DNA of 64,000 nt from an uncultured Anaerolineae bacterium (GTDB lineage: Bacteria; Chloroflexota; Anaerolineae; Promineifilales; Promineifilaceae), in contig CAJQMR010000031.1 of assembly GCA_905479495.1 (NCBI GenBank), positions 1-64,000 on the forward strand, given 5' to 3'. Under the pieces are notes generated by a model, which searched no databases, had not been told where the DNA came from, and was given only the letters and a program-made list of their open reading frames with translations. A program made the position numbers and the translations under genes. Shown here one piece after another: positions 44,070-53,473 of this stretch. Numbering within the stretch: position 1 is the stretch's first letter; every line of letters starts with the position of its first letter.

Positions 44070-45602
44070 ATGAGCCTAGATAGACGCAAACGCCGTGTGA
44101 GCCGCCGAGACCGGCACCAGACCGATCCAGCAATCGAAACCGTTGCCAAAATAGCCCAACCTGTCAATAACCTTCCCAGCTACGAATTGTTGGATGAGGC
44201 AGGAATTGAAAAAATCCACAACGCTTCCCTGGAAATCCTGTCCGACGTGGGCATTGATTTTTATGATGAAGAGGCCCACGACATCCTGAAAAAGAATGGT
44301 GTTCGTTTAGAAGGGGACACCGCCTTCTTTGATCGGGAAATGATTGCTGAATTTGTAGCCAAGGCCCCCAGTCAATTCACCCAGCTGGCCAGAAATCCAG
44401 AGAGAAACGTGATCATCGGCGGTAACCACGTCTGTTTTGCCCCCGTATACGGCCCGCCATTTGTAGTAGATATGGACCGCGGCCGCCGTGAAGCTACCCT
44501 GGTCGATTTTCGCAACTTTGTGAAGCTCACCTACATGAGTCCGTGGCTGCATCATTCTGGTGGTACCATTGTGGAGCCAACCGACGAGCCAACCCACACG
44601 CGCCATCTAGACATGGTGTACAGCCACATCAAATATAGCGACAAACCGTTTATGGGTTCTGTCACCTCAGCAGCCAATGCGGCAGACAGCGTAAAAATGG
44701 CCGAAATTTTGTTTGGAGCAGAAGCGATTCAGCAGCAACCTGCGCTGCTTTCGCTCATCAACATCAGCAGCCCGCGTCGTTTAGATGATCGGATGCTGGG
44801 TGCTTTGAAAGTGTATGCCAAAGCCCGCCAGGCGTTGATCATCACCCCTTTCATTTTTTCTGGGGCGATGGCTCCAGTAGGCATTGCCGGAACGCTGGTG
44901 CAGCTTAATGCGGAAGCGCTGGCAGGTGTTGTCTTTACGCAAATGGTCAATCCAGGCACGCCTGTGGTGTTTGGCGCATTCCAAACAAACATTGATCTGC
45001 AAAGCGGAGCTCCCGTGTTTGGTTCACCGGAGAGCCAATTAGCGCTGTATGCAGCAGCGCAGCTGGCCCGCAGGCACGGCCTCCCCTTCCGCAGCGGCGG
45101 CATGTTTGCCAGCAGCAAAATCGCCGATGCCCAAGCAGCTTATGAGTCAGTGATGGTGATGATGCCGGCCGTATTGGCCAAGGTGAACTTTGTACTGCAC
45201 GCTGCTGGCTGGCTGGAAGGGGGTCTGGCTGCTGGCTATGAGAAGTTTGTGATGGACAATGAGCTATTAGGCATGTTTCATAAATTTGTGCAGGGGATGG
45301 ACCTGTCTGAAAACGGGATGGCGATGGAGTCGCTGCGCACGGTGCCTACCGACAGCCATCATTTGGGCACACCGCACACGATGCAAAACTTCCGCCATGC
45401 CTTCCATCGTTCTGATTTTTTTGATTACAACTCGTTTGAGCAGTGGCGGGATGAGGGTGGAATCACAGCGACGCAGAAGGCAAACGGCCGTTACAAACAA
45501 CTCCTCCGCCAATACCAATCACCCAACCTAGACCCCGCCATTGATGAAGCGCTACAAGCCTTTATAACCAAACGCAAAGAAGAGATAGAACCAGAATATT
45601 GA
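44070..45602 (+). CDS. MttB-superfamily corrinoid methyltransferase (non-pyrrolysine)
   Basis: This 510-residue enzyme transfers a methyl group from a quaternary or tertiary amine to a corrinoid protein. The TIM-barrel core includes IHNASLEILSDVGIDFYDEEAH (about 48), SGGTIVEPTDEPTHTRHLD and ITPFIFSGAMAPVGIAGTLVQ (about 250). The frame is intact with no in-frame TAG, so the pyrrolysine of true MttB is absent. Such homologues (MtgB, MtpB, MtcB and MtyB types) act on glycine betaine, proline betaine, carnitine or butyrobetaine. The basic N-terminal RRKRRVSRRDRH resembles alphaproteobacterial members, by memory only. GGAGGA precedes the ATG. Confidence 0.94.
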   Translation: MSLDRRKRRVSRRDRHQTDPAIETVAKIAQPVNNLPSYELLDEAGIEKIHNASLEILSDVGIDFYDEEAHDILKKNGVRLEGDTAFFDREMIAEFVAKAPSQFTQLARNPERNVIIGGNHVCFAPVYGPPFVVDMDRGRREATLVDFRNFVKLTYMSPWLHHSGGTIVEPTDEPTHTRHLDMVYSHIKYSDKPFMGSVTSAANAADSVKMAEILFGAEAIQQQPALLSLINISSPRRLDDRMLGALKVYAKARQALIITPFIFSGAMAPVGIAGTLVQLNAEALAGVVFTQMVNPGTPVVFGAFQTNIDLQSGAPVFGSPESQLALYAAAQLARRHGLPFRSGGMFASSKIADAQAAYESVMVMMPAVLAKVNFVLHAAGWLEGGLAAGYEKFVMDNELLGMFHKFVQGMDLSENGMAMESLRTVPTDSHHLGTPHTMQNFRHAFHRSDFFDYNSFEQWRDEGGITATQKANGRYKQLLRQYQSPNLDPAIDEALQAFITKRKEEIEPEY

Positions 45603-45607
45603 GAGCA

Positions 45608-45672
45608 GTAATTGGGTAATTTGGCAATTGAGTAATTGACTCAATTACCCAGTTACTCAATTACCTAATTAC
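45608..45672. repeat. AATTGAGT-word imperfect inverted repeat
   Basis: GTAATTGGGTAATTTGG and AATTGAGTAATTG words on the left face TCAATTACCCAGTTACTCAA and AATTACCTAATTAC on the right around GAC. The element lies in the gap between the MttB-type and flavoprotein genes, directly ahead of the GAAGGAG ribosome binding site. Confidence 0.65.
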
Positions 45673-45697
45673 AGATTTTCACGAAGGAGTTTTTAAA

Positions 45698-48214
45698 ATG
45701 AGTGATTTACCAAAAAAAGCAAAAATCGTCGTCATTGGTGCGGGGATTGTGGGCAATAGTCTAGTTTACCATCTGGCCAAACATGGCTGGAAAAATATTG
45801 TCCTTCTGGACAAAGGCCCATTGCCCAACCCGGGCGGCTCCACTGGTCACGCCTCCAACTTCATCTTCCCCGTGGATCATTCCAAAGAAATGACCATGAT
45901 CACCCTGGACAGCGTAGAGCAATACAAAGAACTTGGTGTCTTTACCGAAAGCGGCGGCATTGAAGTGGCTCGCACCGATGAGCGCATGGAAGAGCTGCGG
46001 CGGCGCATGGCCTCGGCCAAGGCATGGGGTGTAGAGTCCCATCTACTCACCCCAGATGAAGTAGAAAAGCTGGTGCCGTACCTTGACAAAAGCGTCATCA
46101 AGGGTGGCTTTTACACCCCCAGCGTCGGCGTCGTCGATTCACTGCGGGCGGGCACGTTAATGCGCGAATACGCCATGGATAAGGGGGCCTTAAAGGTTTT
46201 CCCCAACACGGAAATTGAGGATTTGGTAGTGAAAAACGGCAAGATTAAAGCCGTCAAAACCAATCGGGGCAAAATTAAAACCAAATATGTCATGATTGCC
46301 TGTGGCGTCTGGAGTCCGCGTATCGCCGAGATGGCTGGGGCAACAATTCCACTGACACCGGCCGTGCACCAGATGATCAGCGTCGGCCCGCTGGCGCTTA
46401 TGGAAAAAACCACCAGCGAAATCGAATACCCCATCGTGCGCGACATGGACACCTTCTGCTACGAGCGACAAAACGGCAACGACATGGAAGTGGGTTCCTA
46501 CGCCCATCGTCCCATTTTGATGGAACCCAAAGATATTCCCTCCATCGAAGAAGCCGCCATGTCCCCTACCGAGCTGCCCTTCACCGAAGATGATTTCGAG
46601 CCACAGTTAGAGCAGGCTCTGGAGCTAATGCCCGAGATTTTGGGCGACGAAAAGGCGGGCATTCGCCACGCCATTAACGGGCTGCTTTCCCTTACGCCCG
46701 ACGGCGCACCCATCATTGGCGAGACGCCAGAAGTGAAAAATTTGTGGTCCGTAGCGGCCATCTGGATTAAGGAGGCGCCCGGTTTTGCCAAAGCGGCCGT
46801 TGAATGGTTCACGTACGGGGCTTCAGAAATTGATATTCATGGGACAGACGTGGCCCGATTTTATGATTACGGCCGTACCAAACATCACGTGGCTGCCCGC
46901 ACTTCCGAAGCGTTCAACAAGACGTACGGCATTGTGCATCCCCGCGAACAGTGGGCATCCAATCGCAACGTGCGCACCAGCCCGTTCTACATCCGCGAGG
47001 TTGAGTTGGGCGCAGAATTTTTCGAGACCGCTGGCTGGGAACGACCGCAATGGTACAACAGCAACGCCAAGCTGCTAGAGGAATACAAAGATCGACTGCA
47101 CGATCGGCCGCACGAATGGGATGCCCGCTGGTGGTCGCCTATCACCAACGCCGAACATCTCGCCATGCGAGAGCGCGTCGCCATGGTCGATCTCACTGCC
47201 TTTGCGCTATTTGATGTCGAAGGGCCTGGCGTGGTTGATTTCATTGAAAAGATGGCCGCCAACAAGATGGATGTGCCGGTCGGTCGCGGTGTCTATACCC
47301 CCATTCTTAATGCCCACGGCGGCTTTAAGTCCGATCTCACCATTTTGCGCCTGGCCAAAGACAAATACCGCATCGTCACCGGCGGCAGCGACGGCGGGCG
47401 AGACAAAAAATGGTTCACAGACAATCTGCCCAAGGACCGTTCTGTCACCTTGACAGACAAAACCTCGGCAATCTGCACCATCGGTCTTTGGGGGCCATAC
47501 GCTCGCGATGTACTGCAATCAGTCACAGACGATGATGTGTCTAACGAGGCATTCCCTTACAGCACTGTGAAAAATCTCATTATCAACGGCATTCCGACGA
47601 CGGCGTTCCGCATCTCTTACGTGGGCGAGCTGGGCTGGGAAATCAGCACGGCGATGGAGCATGGACTCAAGCTGTGGGACACGCTCTGGGAGGCTGGTCA
47701 AAAGTATCGTATCGTGCCTGTCGGCATTGGCGTCTACGGCACCACCGGCCGCCTGGAAAAAGGGTATCGTCTGATGGGCAGCGAGCTAGAAGGCGAGTAC
47801 ACGCCCGTGGAGGCTGGCTTGGAGCGACGACTGGTGAAAAAAGCGGACTTCATCGGCAAAAAAGCGTATCTGAAAGCCCGCGAAGAAGGGCCAGCGGCCA
47901 TTTTGTGCACGCTTACAGTCGATGACCACACCTCTGCCAGCGGCATCAAGCGCTACATGAACGGCGGCGAACCCATCGTCACGCCAGATGGTGAGCGCAT
48001 TGTAGATAGCAAAGGACGGCCGTCTTACGTCACAACTGCCGGAGCCGGACCATCGGTGGGCAAGCATCTTCTGCTGGCTTACCTGCCGCCCGAACTGGCC
48101 AAAGAAGGTACCAAACTGGCCGTCGAATACATGATGGAACGGTATCCGGTGACCGTGGCTGTGGCTGGCAGCCGCCCGCTGTTCGACCCGGATAATGAGC
48201 GGATGAAACAGTAA
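45698..48214 (+). CDS. Dimethylglycine/sarcosine dehydrogenase-like flavoprotein fused to GcvT domain
   Basis: This 838-residue protein has an N-terminal DAO-type FAD domain (VVIGAGIVGNSLVYHLAKHG, residues about 11-30). GGSTGHASNFIFPVD near 47 carries the His in the position that links FAD covalently in related dehydrogenases. The C-terminal half (about 440-838) matches the GcvT/folate domain (ERVAMVDLTAFALFDVEGPG, YVGELGWEI, GLWGPYARDVL). The family oxidises N-methyl groups, such as dimethylglycine to sarcosine, and captures formaldehyde as methylene-tetrahydrofolate. Electrons pass to ETF, encoded next. Substrate specificity is inferred. Confidence 0.92.
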   Translation: MSDLPKKAKIVVIGAGIVGNSLVYHLAKHGWKNIVLLDKGPLPNPGGSTGHASNFIFPVDHSKEMTMITLDSVEQYKELGVFTESGGIEVARTDERMEELRRRMASAKAWGVESHLLTPDEVEKLVPYLDKSVIKGGFYTPSVGVVDSLRAGTLMREYAMDKGALKVFPNTEIEDLVVKNGKIKAVKTNRGKIKTKYVMIACGVWSPRIAEMAGATIPLTPAVHQMISVGPLALMEKTTSEIEYPIVRDMDTFCYERQNGNDMEVGSYAHRPILMEPKDIPSIEEAAMSPTELPFTEDDFEPQLEQALELMPEILGDEKAGIRHAINGLLSLTPDGAPIIGETPEVKNLWSVAAIWIKEAPGFAKAAVEWFTYGASEIDIHGTDVARFYDYGRTKHHVAARTSEAFNKTYGIVHPREQWASNRNVRTSPFYIREVELGAEFFETAGWERPQWYNSNAKLLEEYKDRLHDRPHEWDARWWSPITNAEHLAMRERVAMVDLTAFALFDVEGPGVVDFIEKMAANKMDVPVGRGVYTPILNAHGGFKSDLTILRLAKDKYRIVTGGSDGGRDKKWFTDNLPKDRSVTLTDKTSAICTIGLWGPYARDVLQSVTDDDVSNEAFPYSTVKNLIINGIPTTAFRISYVGELGWEISTAMEHGLKLWDTLWEAGQKYRIVPVGIGVYGTTGRLEKGYRLMGSELEGEYTPVEAGLERRLVKKADFIGKKAYLKAREEGPAAILCTLTVDDHTSASGIKRYMNGGEPIVTPDGERIVDSKGRPSYVTTAGAGPSVGKHLLLAYLPPELAKEGTKLAVEYMMERYPVTVAVAGSRPLFDPDNERMKQ

Positions 48215-48286
48215 TCAGTGGTCGGTAAACGGTAATCGGTAACAGTTTTAAGTTCACCGATTACCGATAACCGATTACGGATTACC
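48211..48286. repeat. ATCGGTAA-word inverted repeat after the flavoprotein gene
   Basis: The left arm begins at GTAATCAGTGG (48211) and the right arm runs through 48252-48286 with ACCGATTACCGATAACCGA words. The TAA stop of the flavoprotein gene falls inside the left arm. It is of the same family as 22573-22640 and 53956-54032. Confidence 0.8.
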
Positions 48287-48300
48287 GAAAAGGTGATCAG

Positions 48301-49059
48301 ATGGAAATTCTAGTATGCGTCAAGCGGGTTCCCACTACGGGAGCCAAAATTGTGCTCACGGAAGACGCGCAGGCAATTGAAACGCGCAATTTGGGCTTTA
48401 CCGTGAGTCCACATGAAGAGTGTGCCGTGGAAGAAGCGGTGCAGTTGGTGGAAAAACACGGCGGCGGCGTCACGGTGCTCACCTTAGGCGGTCAGGAATC
48501 AATCCAACAGCTTCGGGATGCGATGGCTGTCGGGGCAGACAAAGGCGTTCTGCTGGAAACGGATGGTGGTGAATGGAACCCGATGGCCACCGCCAACGCC
48601 ATCGTGGACGCCGTCAGAGCATCAAGCGAAAGCTTTGACTTGCTCCTGTTTGGCAATGAAGCCGCTGACAGTGGCGATTATCAGGTTGGCGTACGTGTGG
48701 CCCATGCCCTGGATTTGCCCTGCGTGACAGGAGTGAAGGGCTTGGAGATTAACGGGGAAACGGCCGTTGCCAAACGGGAAGCTGGCGGTGGCTTTGAACT
48801 GTACGAAGTGACCCTACCGGCCGTCATCACCGTGAAAGAAGGTATCAATTTGCCCCGCTACCCCTCTGTACCTGGACGGTTACGTGCCAAAAAGAAACCT
48901 CTGCAAACCGAAACGCCGCAAAAAGTTGGTGGGGGTCTGGAAATGGTCAAACTTGTCACCCCGCCAGAACAAAGCAAATCGGCTGAGGTTTTAGGGGAAG
49001 GGGTTACGGCCGTTCCCAAAATCATCGAATTATTACGCGAATTGAAGTTTGTTGAGTAA
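48301..49059 (+). CDS. etfB: Electron transfer flavoprotein beta subunit
   Basis: This 252-residue protein has an ILVCVKRVPTTGAKI N-terminus, typical of EtfB. The AMP-binding region around LLFGNEAADSGDYQVGVRVAH (about 117) and PAVITVKEGINLPRYPS (about 175) fit the family. ETF carries electrons from flavin dehydrogenases to the quinone pool. AAAGGTGAT lies just after the upstream repeat and serves as the ribosome binding site. Confidence 0.95.
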   Translation: MEILVCVKRVPTTGAKIVLTEDAQAIETRNLGFTVSPHEECAVEEAVQLVEKHGGGVTVLTLGGQESIQQLRDAMAVGADKGVLLETDGGEWNPMATANAIVDAVRASSESFDLLLFGNEAADSGDYQVGVRVAHALDLPCVTGVKGLEINGETAVAKREAGGGFELYEVTLPAVITVKEGINLPRYPSVPGRLRAKKKPLQTETPQKVGGGLEMVKLVTPPEQSKSAEVLGEGVTAVPKIIELLRELKFVE

Positions 49060-49074
49060 CCATTGTGAAATTGA

Positions 49075-49176
49075 AGAGGAACACGGAGTTTCGCAAAGTA
49101 GGCACATAGTTTCGCAGAGGAAAAAAGAAATTTCTCTGTGCAACTCTGCGGTTATCCGCGCAACGCTGCGTTCCGC
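49075..49176. repeat. Inverted repeat of GGAACACGGAG/CTCTGCG words between etfB and etfA
   Basis: The left sequence from 49075 pairs with GCGCAACGCTGCGTTCCGC (49158-49176) at about 14 of 19 positions. Interior copies of the TTTCGCAGAGG and CTCTGTGCAACTCTGCGG words flank a purine-rich centre. TTTTTT follows, so partial termination between etfB and etfA is possible. Confidence 0.6.
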
Positions 49177-49192
49177 TTTTTTGTGAGGCATC

Positions 49193-50152
49193 ATGATTTT
49201 AGGAATCATAGAACACGACCGAGGACAATTAAACAACCAATCTTTGGAGATGCTGATGCTGGCGCGGCAGGTGGCGGCGGCTGAAGGTGTGGGGGTAACG
49301 GCCGTACTCATCGGCGACCTTGCCGCGCCGCTAGTAGACAATTTAGCCGCTTACGGCGTCAACCAGGCCATTGTGGTCAGCCACACCGGATTCGACGACT
49401 ACGCCCCAGAAGCCTGGGCAGAGGCCGTGGTCCAGGTTGCCCAAGCCAGGGCACCCAAAGCAATTATGGCCACCGGCACAGACCGGGGCAATGAGCTGAT
49501 GGCCCATGTGGCCGCCAGGCTGAATTTGGCAATGGCCGCCAACGTCACTCAAGTAAAAGTCGGCGAAAGCTACGAGATTATGCGCGTACGCTGGGGTGGC
49601 AGTTTGTTTGAAGAAGCCAGGCTGCATGGCGAGATCAAACTGCTAACCGTGGCCCCCCTCGTGCAGGAAGTAAGCGAAGCCCCTTCAGGCGGCGTAACCG
49701 TCGAAACATTCACTCCCGAGTTGGACGAAAAGGCTTTCCGCGTGCGCGTCACCGCGCGAGAAGCACCGGAGACAGGCAAAATTTCGCTGGCGGAAGCGCG
49801 GCTGGTGGTGGGCGGTGGACGCGGCGTAGGCAGCGCTGAAGGCTTTGCCAAGCTGGATGAACTGGCCAACTTGCTGGGTGGCGCGGTGGGTGGCTCCCGC
49901 GTGGTCACCAACCTGGGCTGGCGGCCCCATGCCGACCAGGTAGGCCAGACCGGCACCCGTATTGCCCCTGATTTGTACATCGCCTGCGGCATCAGCGGGG
50001 CCATTCAGCATTGGGTTGGCTGCAAAGGCTCCAAAAAAATCCTGGCGATCAACACCGATCCCGAAGCCCCCATGATGACCAAAGCCGACTACGCCGTTGT
50101 TGGCGATTTGCATGAAGTTTTGCCTGCTCTAATCGCCGAATTGAAACAATAA
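49193..50152 (+). CDS. etfA: Electron transfer flavoprotein alpha subunit
   Basis: This 319-residue protein binds FAD in the C-terminal domain: VVGGGRGVGSAEGFAKL (about 204), GASRVVTNLGWRPH-type sequence and VGQTGTRIAPDLYIACGISGAIQHWVG (about 250). KKILAINTDPEAPMMTKADYAVVGDLHEVLP closes it. GAGG lies before the ATG. With etfB it probably links the dehydrogenase-like flavoprotein to the membrane. Confidence 0.96.
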   Translation: MILGIIEHDRGQLNNQSLEMLMLARQVAAAEGVGVTAVLIGDLAAPLVDNLAAYGVNQAIVVSHTGFDDYAPEAWAEAVVQVAQARAPKAIMATGTDRGNELMAHVAARLNLAMAANVTQVKVGESYEIMRVRWGGSLFEEARLHGEIKLLTVAPLVQEVSEAPSGGVTVETFTPELDEKAFRVRVTAREAPETGKISLAEARLVVGGGRGVGSAEGFAKLDELANLLGGAVGGSRVVTNLGWRPHADQVGQTGTRIAPDLYIACGISGAIQHWVGCKGSKKILAINTDPEAPMMTKADYAVVGDLHEVLPALIAELKQ

Positions 50153-50261
50153 TAGCTCCTAAACCTATTATCTCGATGTCAACCTGTTCGGCAAACGGTG
50201 TGACGGTTGATACAATCCGTGTTTTGCATCATATTCTAGGCAAACGGGTGGAAACAAACTT

Positions 50262-50555
50262 ATGGCTAAGTTCCAAATCATGTATTGGCACGACATTCCG
50301 GTGCAGGTACGCGCTGGGGAAAGGCGTGACCGGGTAAGCATTGAACTACCGCAGCGCTTTCAGGAAGCTGTGGACAAAGCAGCTATGGACGCAGGGCTAA
50401 CCGGCACAGATGCCTATCTGGATGGGTTTCACTGGAGTGAACCAGAGGAAAAGCACGGCACACCAGAAGCGGTGGCCACGGCCGTTTCCGTTGAACTTAA
50501 TGCCCAAAATCAAAAGATCGATTGGCGTAAAACGGCCGCAACCCTAAAACATTAG
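50262..50555 (+). CDS. Small PF13769-type ("virulence factor") protein
   Basis: This 97-residue protein is typical of the PF13769 domain family, with MYWHDIPVQVRAGERRDRVSIELPQRF at the start. The family name is historical and does not imply virulence here. It ends one base before the RamA-like ATG, implying coupling. From memory, relatives also sit next to RamA, MetV and corrinoid genes, so an accessory role in corrinoid methyl transfer is a reasonable guess. Confidence 0.82.
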   Translation: MAKFQIMYWHDIPVQVRAGERRDRVSIELPQRFQEAVDKAAMDAGLTGTDAYLDGFHWSEPEEKHGTPEAVATAVSVELNAQNQKIDWRKTAATLKH

Positions 50556-50556
50556 T

Positions 50557-52617
50557 ATGACTGATCGCAGCAACAACGATCCCCTCGTCATCTTTATGCC
50601 CTCTGGGCGACGTGGCCGGGTGCCGGAAGGCACGTTGGTGCTAGATGCTGCCCGCCAGCTCGGCGTGGAAATCGAAAGCATTTGCGGCGGACGGCTGACC
50701 TGCAACAAGTGCCGCATTCGCGTAGAAGAGGGGCAGTTTGCCAAGCACGGTATCACTTCCGCCAACAATCACCTCTCCCCACCCAGCGATGAAGAAACGC
50801 GCCTGCTGGAAAAGCTGGACAGCCTCGACTGCCGCCTCTCCTGCAATGCCCAAATTGTAGACGACGCCCTCATTTTTGTGCCGGAAGAGAGCCGCGCCCA
50901 CAAACAAATTGTGCGCAAAGCTGCCACCGAGCGGGTCATTGACTTGTTTCCGGCCATTCGCCAGGTCTATGTGGAAGTGGATCAGGCTGAGTTGGGTGAA
51001 CATCGCGGCGACTGGGGCCGTTTGCAAGATGCGCTGGCCAAAAAGTGGGATTTACACAATCTCACCATTGATCTGCCCATTTTGCGTGAATTGCAAGCCA
51101 ATCTGCGCAAGGGCAAATGGGCCGTCACCGTGACGCTGTGGCAGGAAAAAGAAGTGATCGACGTGCAGCCAGGCTACAATGAAGGTGTCTACGGCCTGGC
51201 GGTGGATATCGGCTCCACCACCATTGCTGGCTTTTTATGCGATTTGCGCACTGGCGAAATTTTAGCCACCGAGTCGATGATGAATCCCCAGGTGACCTTC
51301 GGCGAAGATTTGATGAGCCGCGTCTCATTTGCCATGATGCACAACGACGGGCTAGACAAGATGCAGTCAGCCATTATCGATGCCCTCAACCGGCTAGCCG
51401 CCAGCACCGCGCGCGAAGCCGGGATTCGCCAGCGGCAGATTCAAGAAGCGGTGTTTGTGGGTAACACGACGATGACCCACATTTTGCTAGGGATCAATCC
51501 CATTGAGCTGGGCGGCGCACCGTTTGCCCTGGCCAACCGGGACAGCATGGATCTGAAAGCGCGCGAGTTGGGCTTACGCCTGCACCGCAGCGCCAACGTC
51601 CACGTTTTGCCAGCCGAGGCAGGCCACGTCGGCGCAGACAACGTCGCCGCGCTCATTGCCGAAGTCCCCTACACGCTGGATGAGATCACCCTGCTGGTAG
51701 ATGTGGGCACCAACGCGGAGATTGTGTTGGGCAACAAAGAGTGGATGTTTAGCGCGTCCAGCCCCACCGGGCCAGCTTTCGAGGGCGCTCAAATTCGCTT
51801 TGGCATGCGCGCTGCGCCAGGGGCCATTGAGCGCGTGCGCATCGACCCAATAACGTTGGCAGCCCGCTTTCGCGTCATCGGCGAAGAAAGCTGGTCTGAT
51901 GAATGGCAAATTGGGCCACAATTTCCGGCGGAGTCCCAGCCTAAACATCTGGCGGTAGGTATTTGCGGCTCGGGCATCATTGAGGTGGTAGCGGAGATGT
52001 TTTTGACGGGAATTTTGCTGCCAGACGGCCGTTTTAACCCCGACCTCATTCATGACCGCATTCAATGGGACGAGCGGCGTGGTGAGTATATTTTGGCCAC
52101 GGCCGAACAATCCACCACCGGCAGCCCCATCCTGGTGACACAAGATGATGTGCGCAACATCCAGCTAGCCAAAGCGGCGCTTTACGCCGGGGCCAAGCTG
52201 CTGATGAATCAGGCCAAACTCAACCGCGTGGATCGCATTGTGTTGGCCGGGGCATTTGGCAGCTACATCGATCCCCGGTACGCTATGATTTTGGGGCTCA
52301 TCCCAGACTGCGATTTAACCAAGGTAACGGCCGTTGGCAATGCGGCGGGTGACGGGGCACGCATTGCACTGCTCAACCGGCACAAGCGCGGCGAAGCGCA
52401 GCGCATTGCTGAATGGGTGACCTATGTGGAAACGGCCGTTCACCCCGATTTTCAGCAAGAATTTGTGGGCGCGATTCATTTGCCGCACGCTACCGACCCG
52501 TTTCCGCACCTGGCCGGATTGTTGCCCGAAGTAAAATTACAGACAGAATTAAATGGAAACGGCCGTCCAGAGCGAAGACGCCGTCGCAATACAAGAAAAC
52601 AAGGGACTAGTGAGTAG
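50557..52617 (+). CDS. RamA-like ATP-dependent corrinoid activase (2Fe-2S, ASKHA)
   Basis: This 686-residue protein has an N-terminal 2Fe-2S ferredoxin domain (CGGRLTCNKC near residue 43 and a Cys in LDCRLSC near 93). A middle linker follows, and the C-terminal ASKHA-type ATPase domain (DUF4445) begins with YGLAVDIGSTTIAGFLCD (about 213). VFVGNTTMTHILLG, VDVGTNAEIVLG and VLAGAFGSYIDP are further signatures. It reduces an inactive Co(II) corrinoid to active Co(I) with ATP. The linked corrinoid protein is encoded next. Confidence 0.93.
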   Translation: MTDRSNNDPLVIFMPSGRRGRVPEGTLVLDAARQLGVEIESICGGRLTCNKCRIRVEEGQFAKHGITSANNHLSPPSDEETRLLEKLDSLDCRLSCNAQIVDDALIFVPEESRAHKQIVRKAATERVIDLFPAIRQVYVEVDQAELGEHRGDWGRLQDALAKKWDLHNLTIDLPILRELQANLRKGKWAVTVTLWQEKEVIDVQPGYNEGVYGLAVDIGSTTIAGFLCDLRTGEILATESMMNPQVTFGEDLMSRVSFAMMHNDGLDKMQSAIIDALNRLAASTAREAGIRQRQIQEAVFVGNTTMTHILLGINPIELGGAPFALANRDSMDLKARELGLRLHRSANVHVLPAEAGHVGADNVAALIAEVPYTLDEITLLVDVGTNAEIVLGNKEWMFSASSPTGPAFEGAQIRFGMRAAPGAIERVRIDPITLAARFRVIGEESWSDEWQIGPQFPAESQPKHLAVGICGSGIIEVVAEMFLTGILLPDGRFNPDLIHDRIQWDERRGEYILATAEQSTTGSPILVTQDDVRNIQLAKAALYAGAKLLMNQAKLNRVDRIVLAGAFGSYIDPRYAMILGLIPDCDLTKVTAVGNAAGDGARIALLNRHKRGEAQRIAEWVTYVETAVHPDFQQEFVGAIHLPHATDPFPHLAGLLPEVKLQTELNGNGRPERRRRRNTRKQGTSE

Positions 52618-52666
52618 AGACTGGAGACTTTAAGTCTCTACTCTCCAATCTCCTGTCTCCAATCTC
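52612..52666. repeat. GAGACTGGAGA-word inverted repeat after the activase gene
   Basis: GAGTAGAGACTGGAGACTT on the left pairs with AAGTCTCTACTCTCCAATC-type sequence on the right across TA. The TAG stop of the activase gene is inside the left arm. It is related in style to 55025-55088. Confidence 0.72.
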
Positions 52667-52685
52667 ATTTTTAAGAGGGAAATCC

Positions 52686-53384
52686 ATGAGCGAAGATGAA
52701 CAAGATGACATCATCCTTGAAGAACTTTCAGACAACGAACTTTATGAACTCATGCACGAAGATCTATATGACGGCTATGCCGAAGAGATCGAAGAAGAAG
52801 TGCATGAGGCACTAGGTCGAAATGTCGAACCCTATGTCATCCTCACCAAGGGCTTGGTGGCCGGTATGGATATTGTGGGTGTCGATTTCCGCGACGGCAT
52901 TTTGTTTGTGCCAGAGGTGTTGATGGCGGCCAAGGCAATGAAGGCAGGGATGGCTATTTTACGGCCGTTGCTGGCCGAAACCGGCGCACCCAAAGTCGGC
53001 ACCATGGTCATCGGCACCGTCAAGGGCGATATCCACGACATTGGCAAAAACCTGGTTAGCATGATGATGGAAGGGGCTGGTTTTGAGGTGATCAATATCG
53101 GCATTAACAATTCCGTCGAAGATTTTTTTGCGGCCATAAACGAGCATAATCCAGACATTGTGGGCATGAGCGCCCTGCTCACCACTACGATGCCGTACAT
53201 GCGTGTGGTCATCAATGCCCTCAAGGAAGAAGGCATCCGTGACAAAATCACCGTGCTGGTCGGTGGTGCCCCGCTCAACGAAGCATTTGCGGAAGACATC
53301 GAAGCTGATGCCTACTGCCGCGATGCGGCCGTGGCCGTGGAAACCGCCAAGAAGTTCATGGATATTCGCCGGGCTAAAGAATAA
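52686..53384 (+). CDS. Corrinoid (B12-binding) methyl-carrier protein
   Basis: This 232-residue protein has an N-terminal helical cap (about 25-95) and a C-terminal B12-binding Rossmann domain. The cobalt-coordinating His lies in KGDIHDIGKN (about 117), and VGMSALLTTTMPYM and VGGAPLNEAFAEDIEADAY fit the family. It accepts a methyl from the MttB-type enzyme and donates it to tetrahydrofolate. AGAGGG precedes the ATG. Confidence 0.95.
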   Translation: MSEDEQDDIILEELSDNELYELMHEDLYDGYAEEIEEEVHEALGRNVEPYVILTKGLVAGMDIVGVDFRDGILFVPEVLMAAKAMKAGMAILRPLLAETGAPKVGTMVIGTVKGDIHDIGKNLVSMMMEGAGFEVINIGINNSVEDFFAAINEHNPDIVGMSALLTTTMPYMRVVINALKEEGIRDKITVLVGGAPLNEAFAEDIEADAYCRDAAVAVETAKKFMDIRRAKE

Positions 53385-53394
53385 TAGCAAGATA

Positions 53395-53455
53395 GACCCT
53401 AAGGGTTTTTCATTTCTAAATTTGGCCCAGCCACGGGTTAAATCCTTAGGGTCTT
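53395..53455. repeat. AGACCCTAAGG inverted repeat
   Basis: AGACCCTAAGG (53395-53405) is an exact complement of CCTTAGGGTCT (53445-53455), with further TTT/AAA pairing inward. It fills the gap between the corrinoid and MetV genes. Confidence 0.78.
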
Positions 53456-53473
53456 TCCGCAAAAGGTAAGATC

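Noticed and set aside
44070..45602. Pyrrolysine in the MttB-type enzyme
   Set aside because: The frame is uninterrupted with no in-frame TAG, so it is a non-pyrrolysine homologue.
50262..50555. Virulence role for the PF13769 protein
   Set aside because: The label comes from the family name only; the context is one-carbon metabolism.
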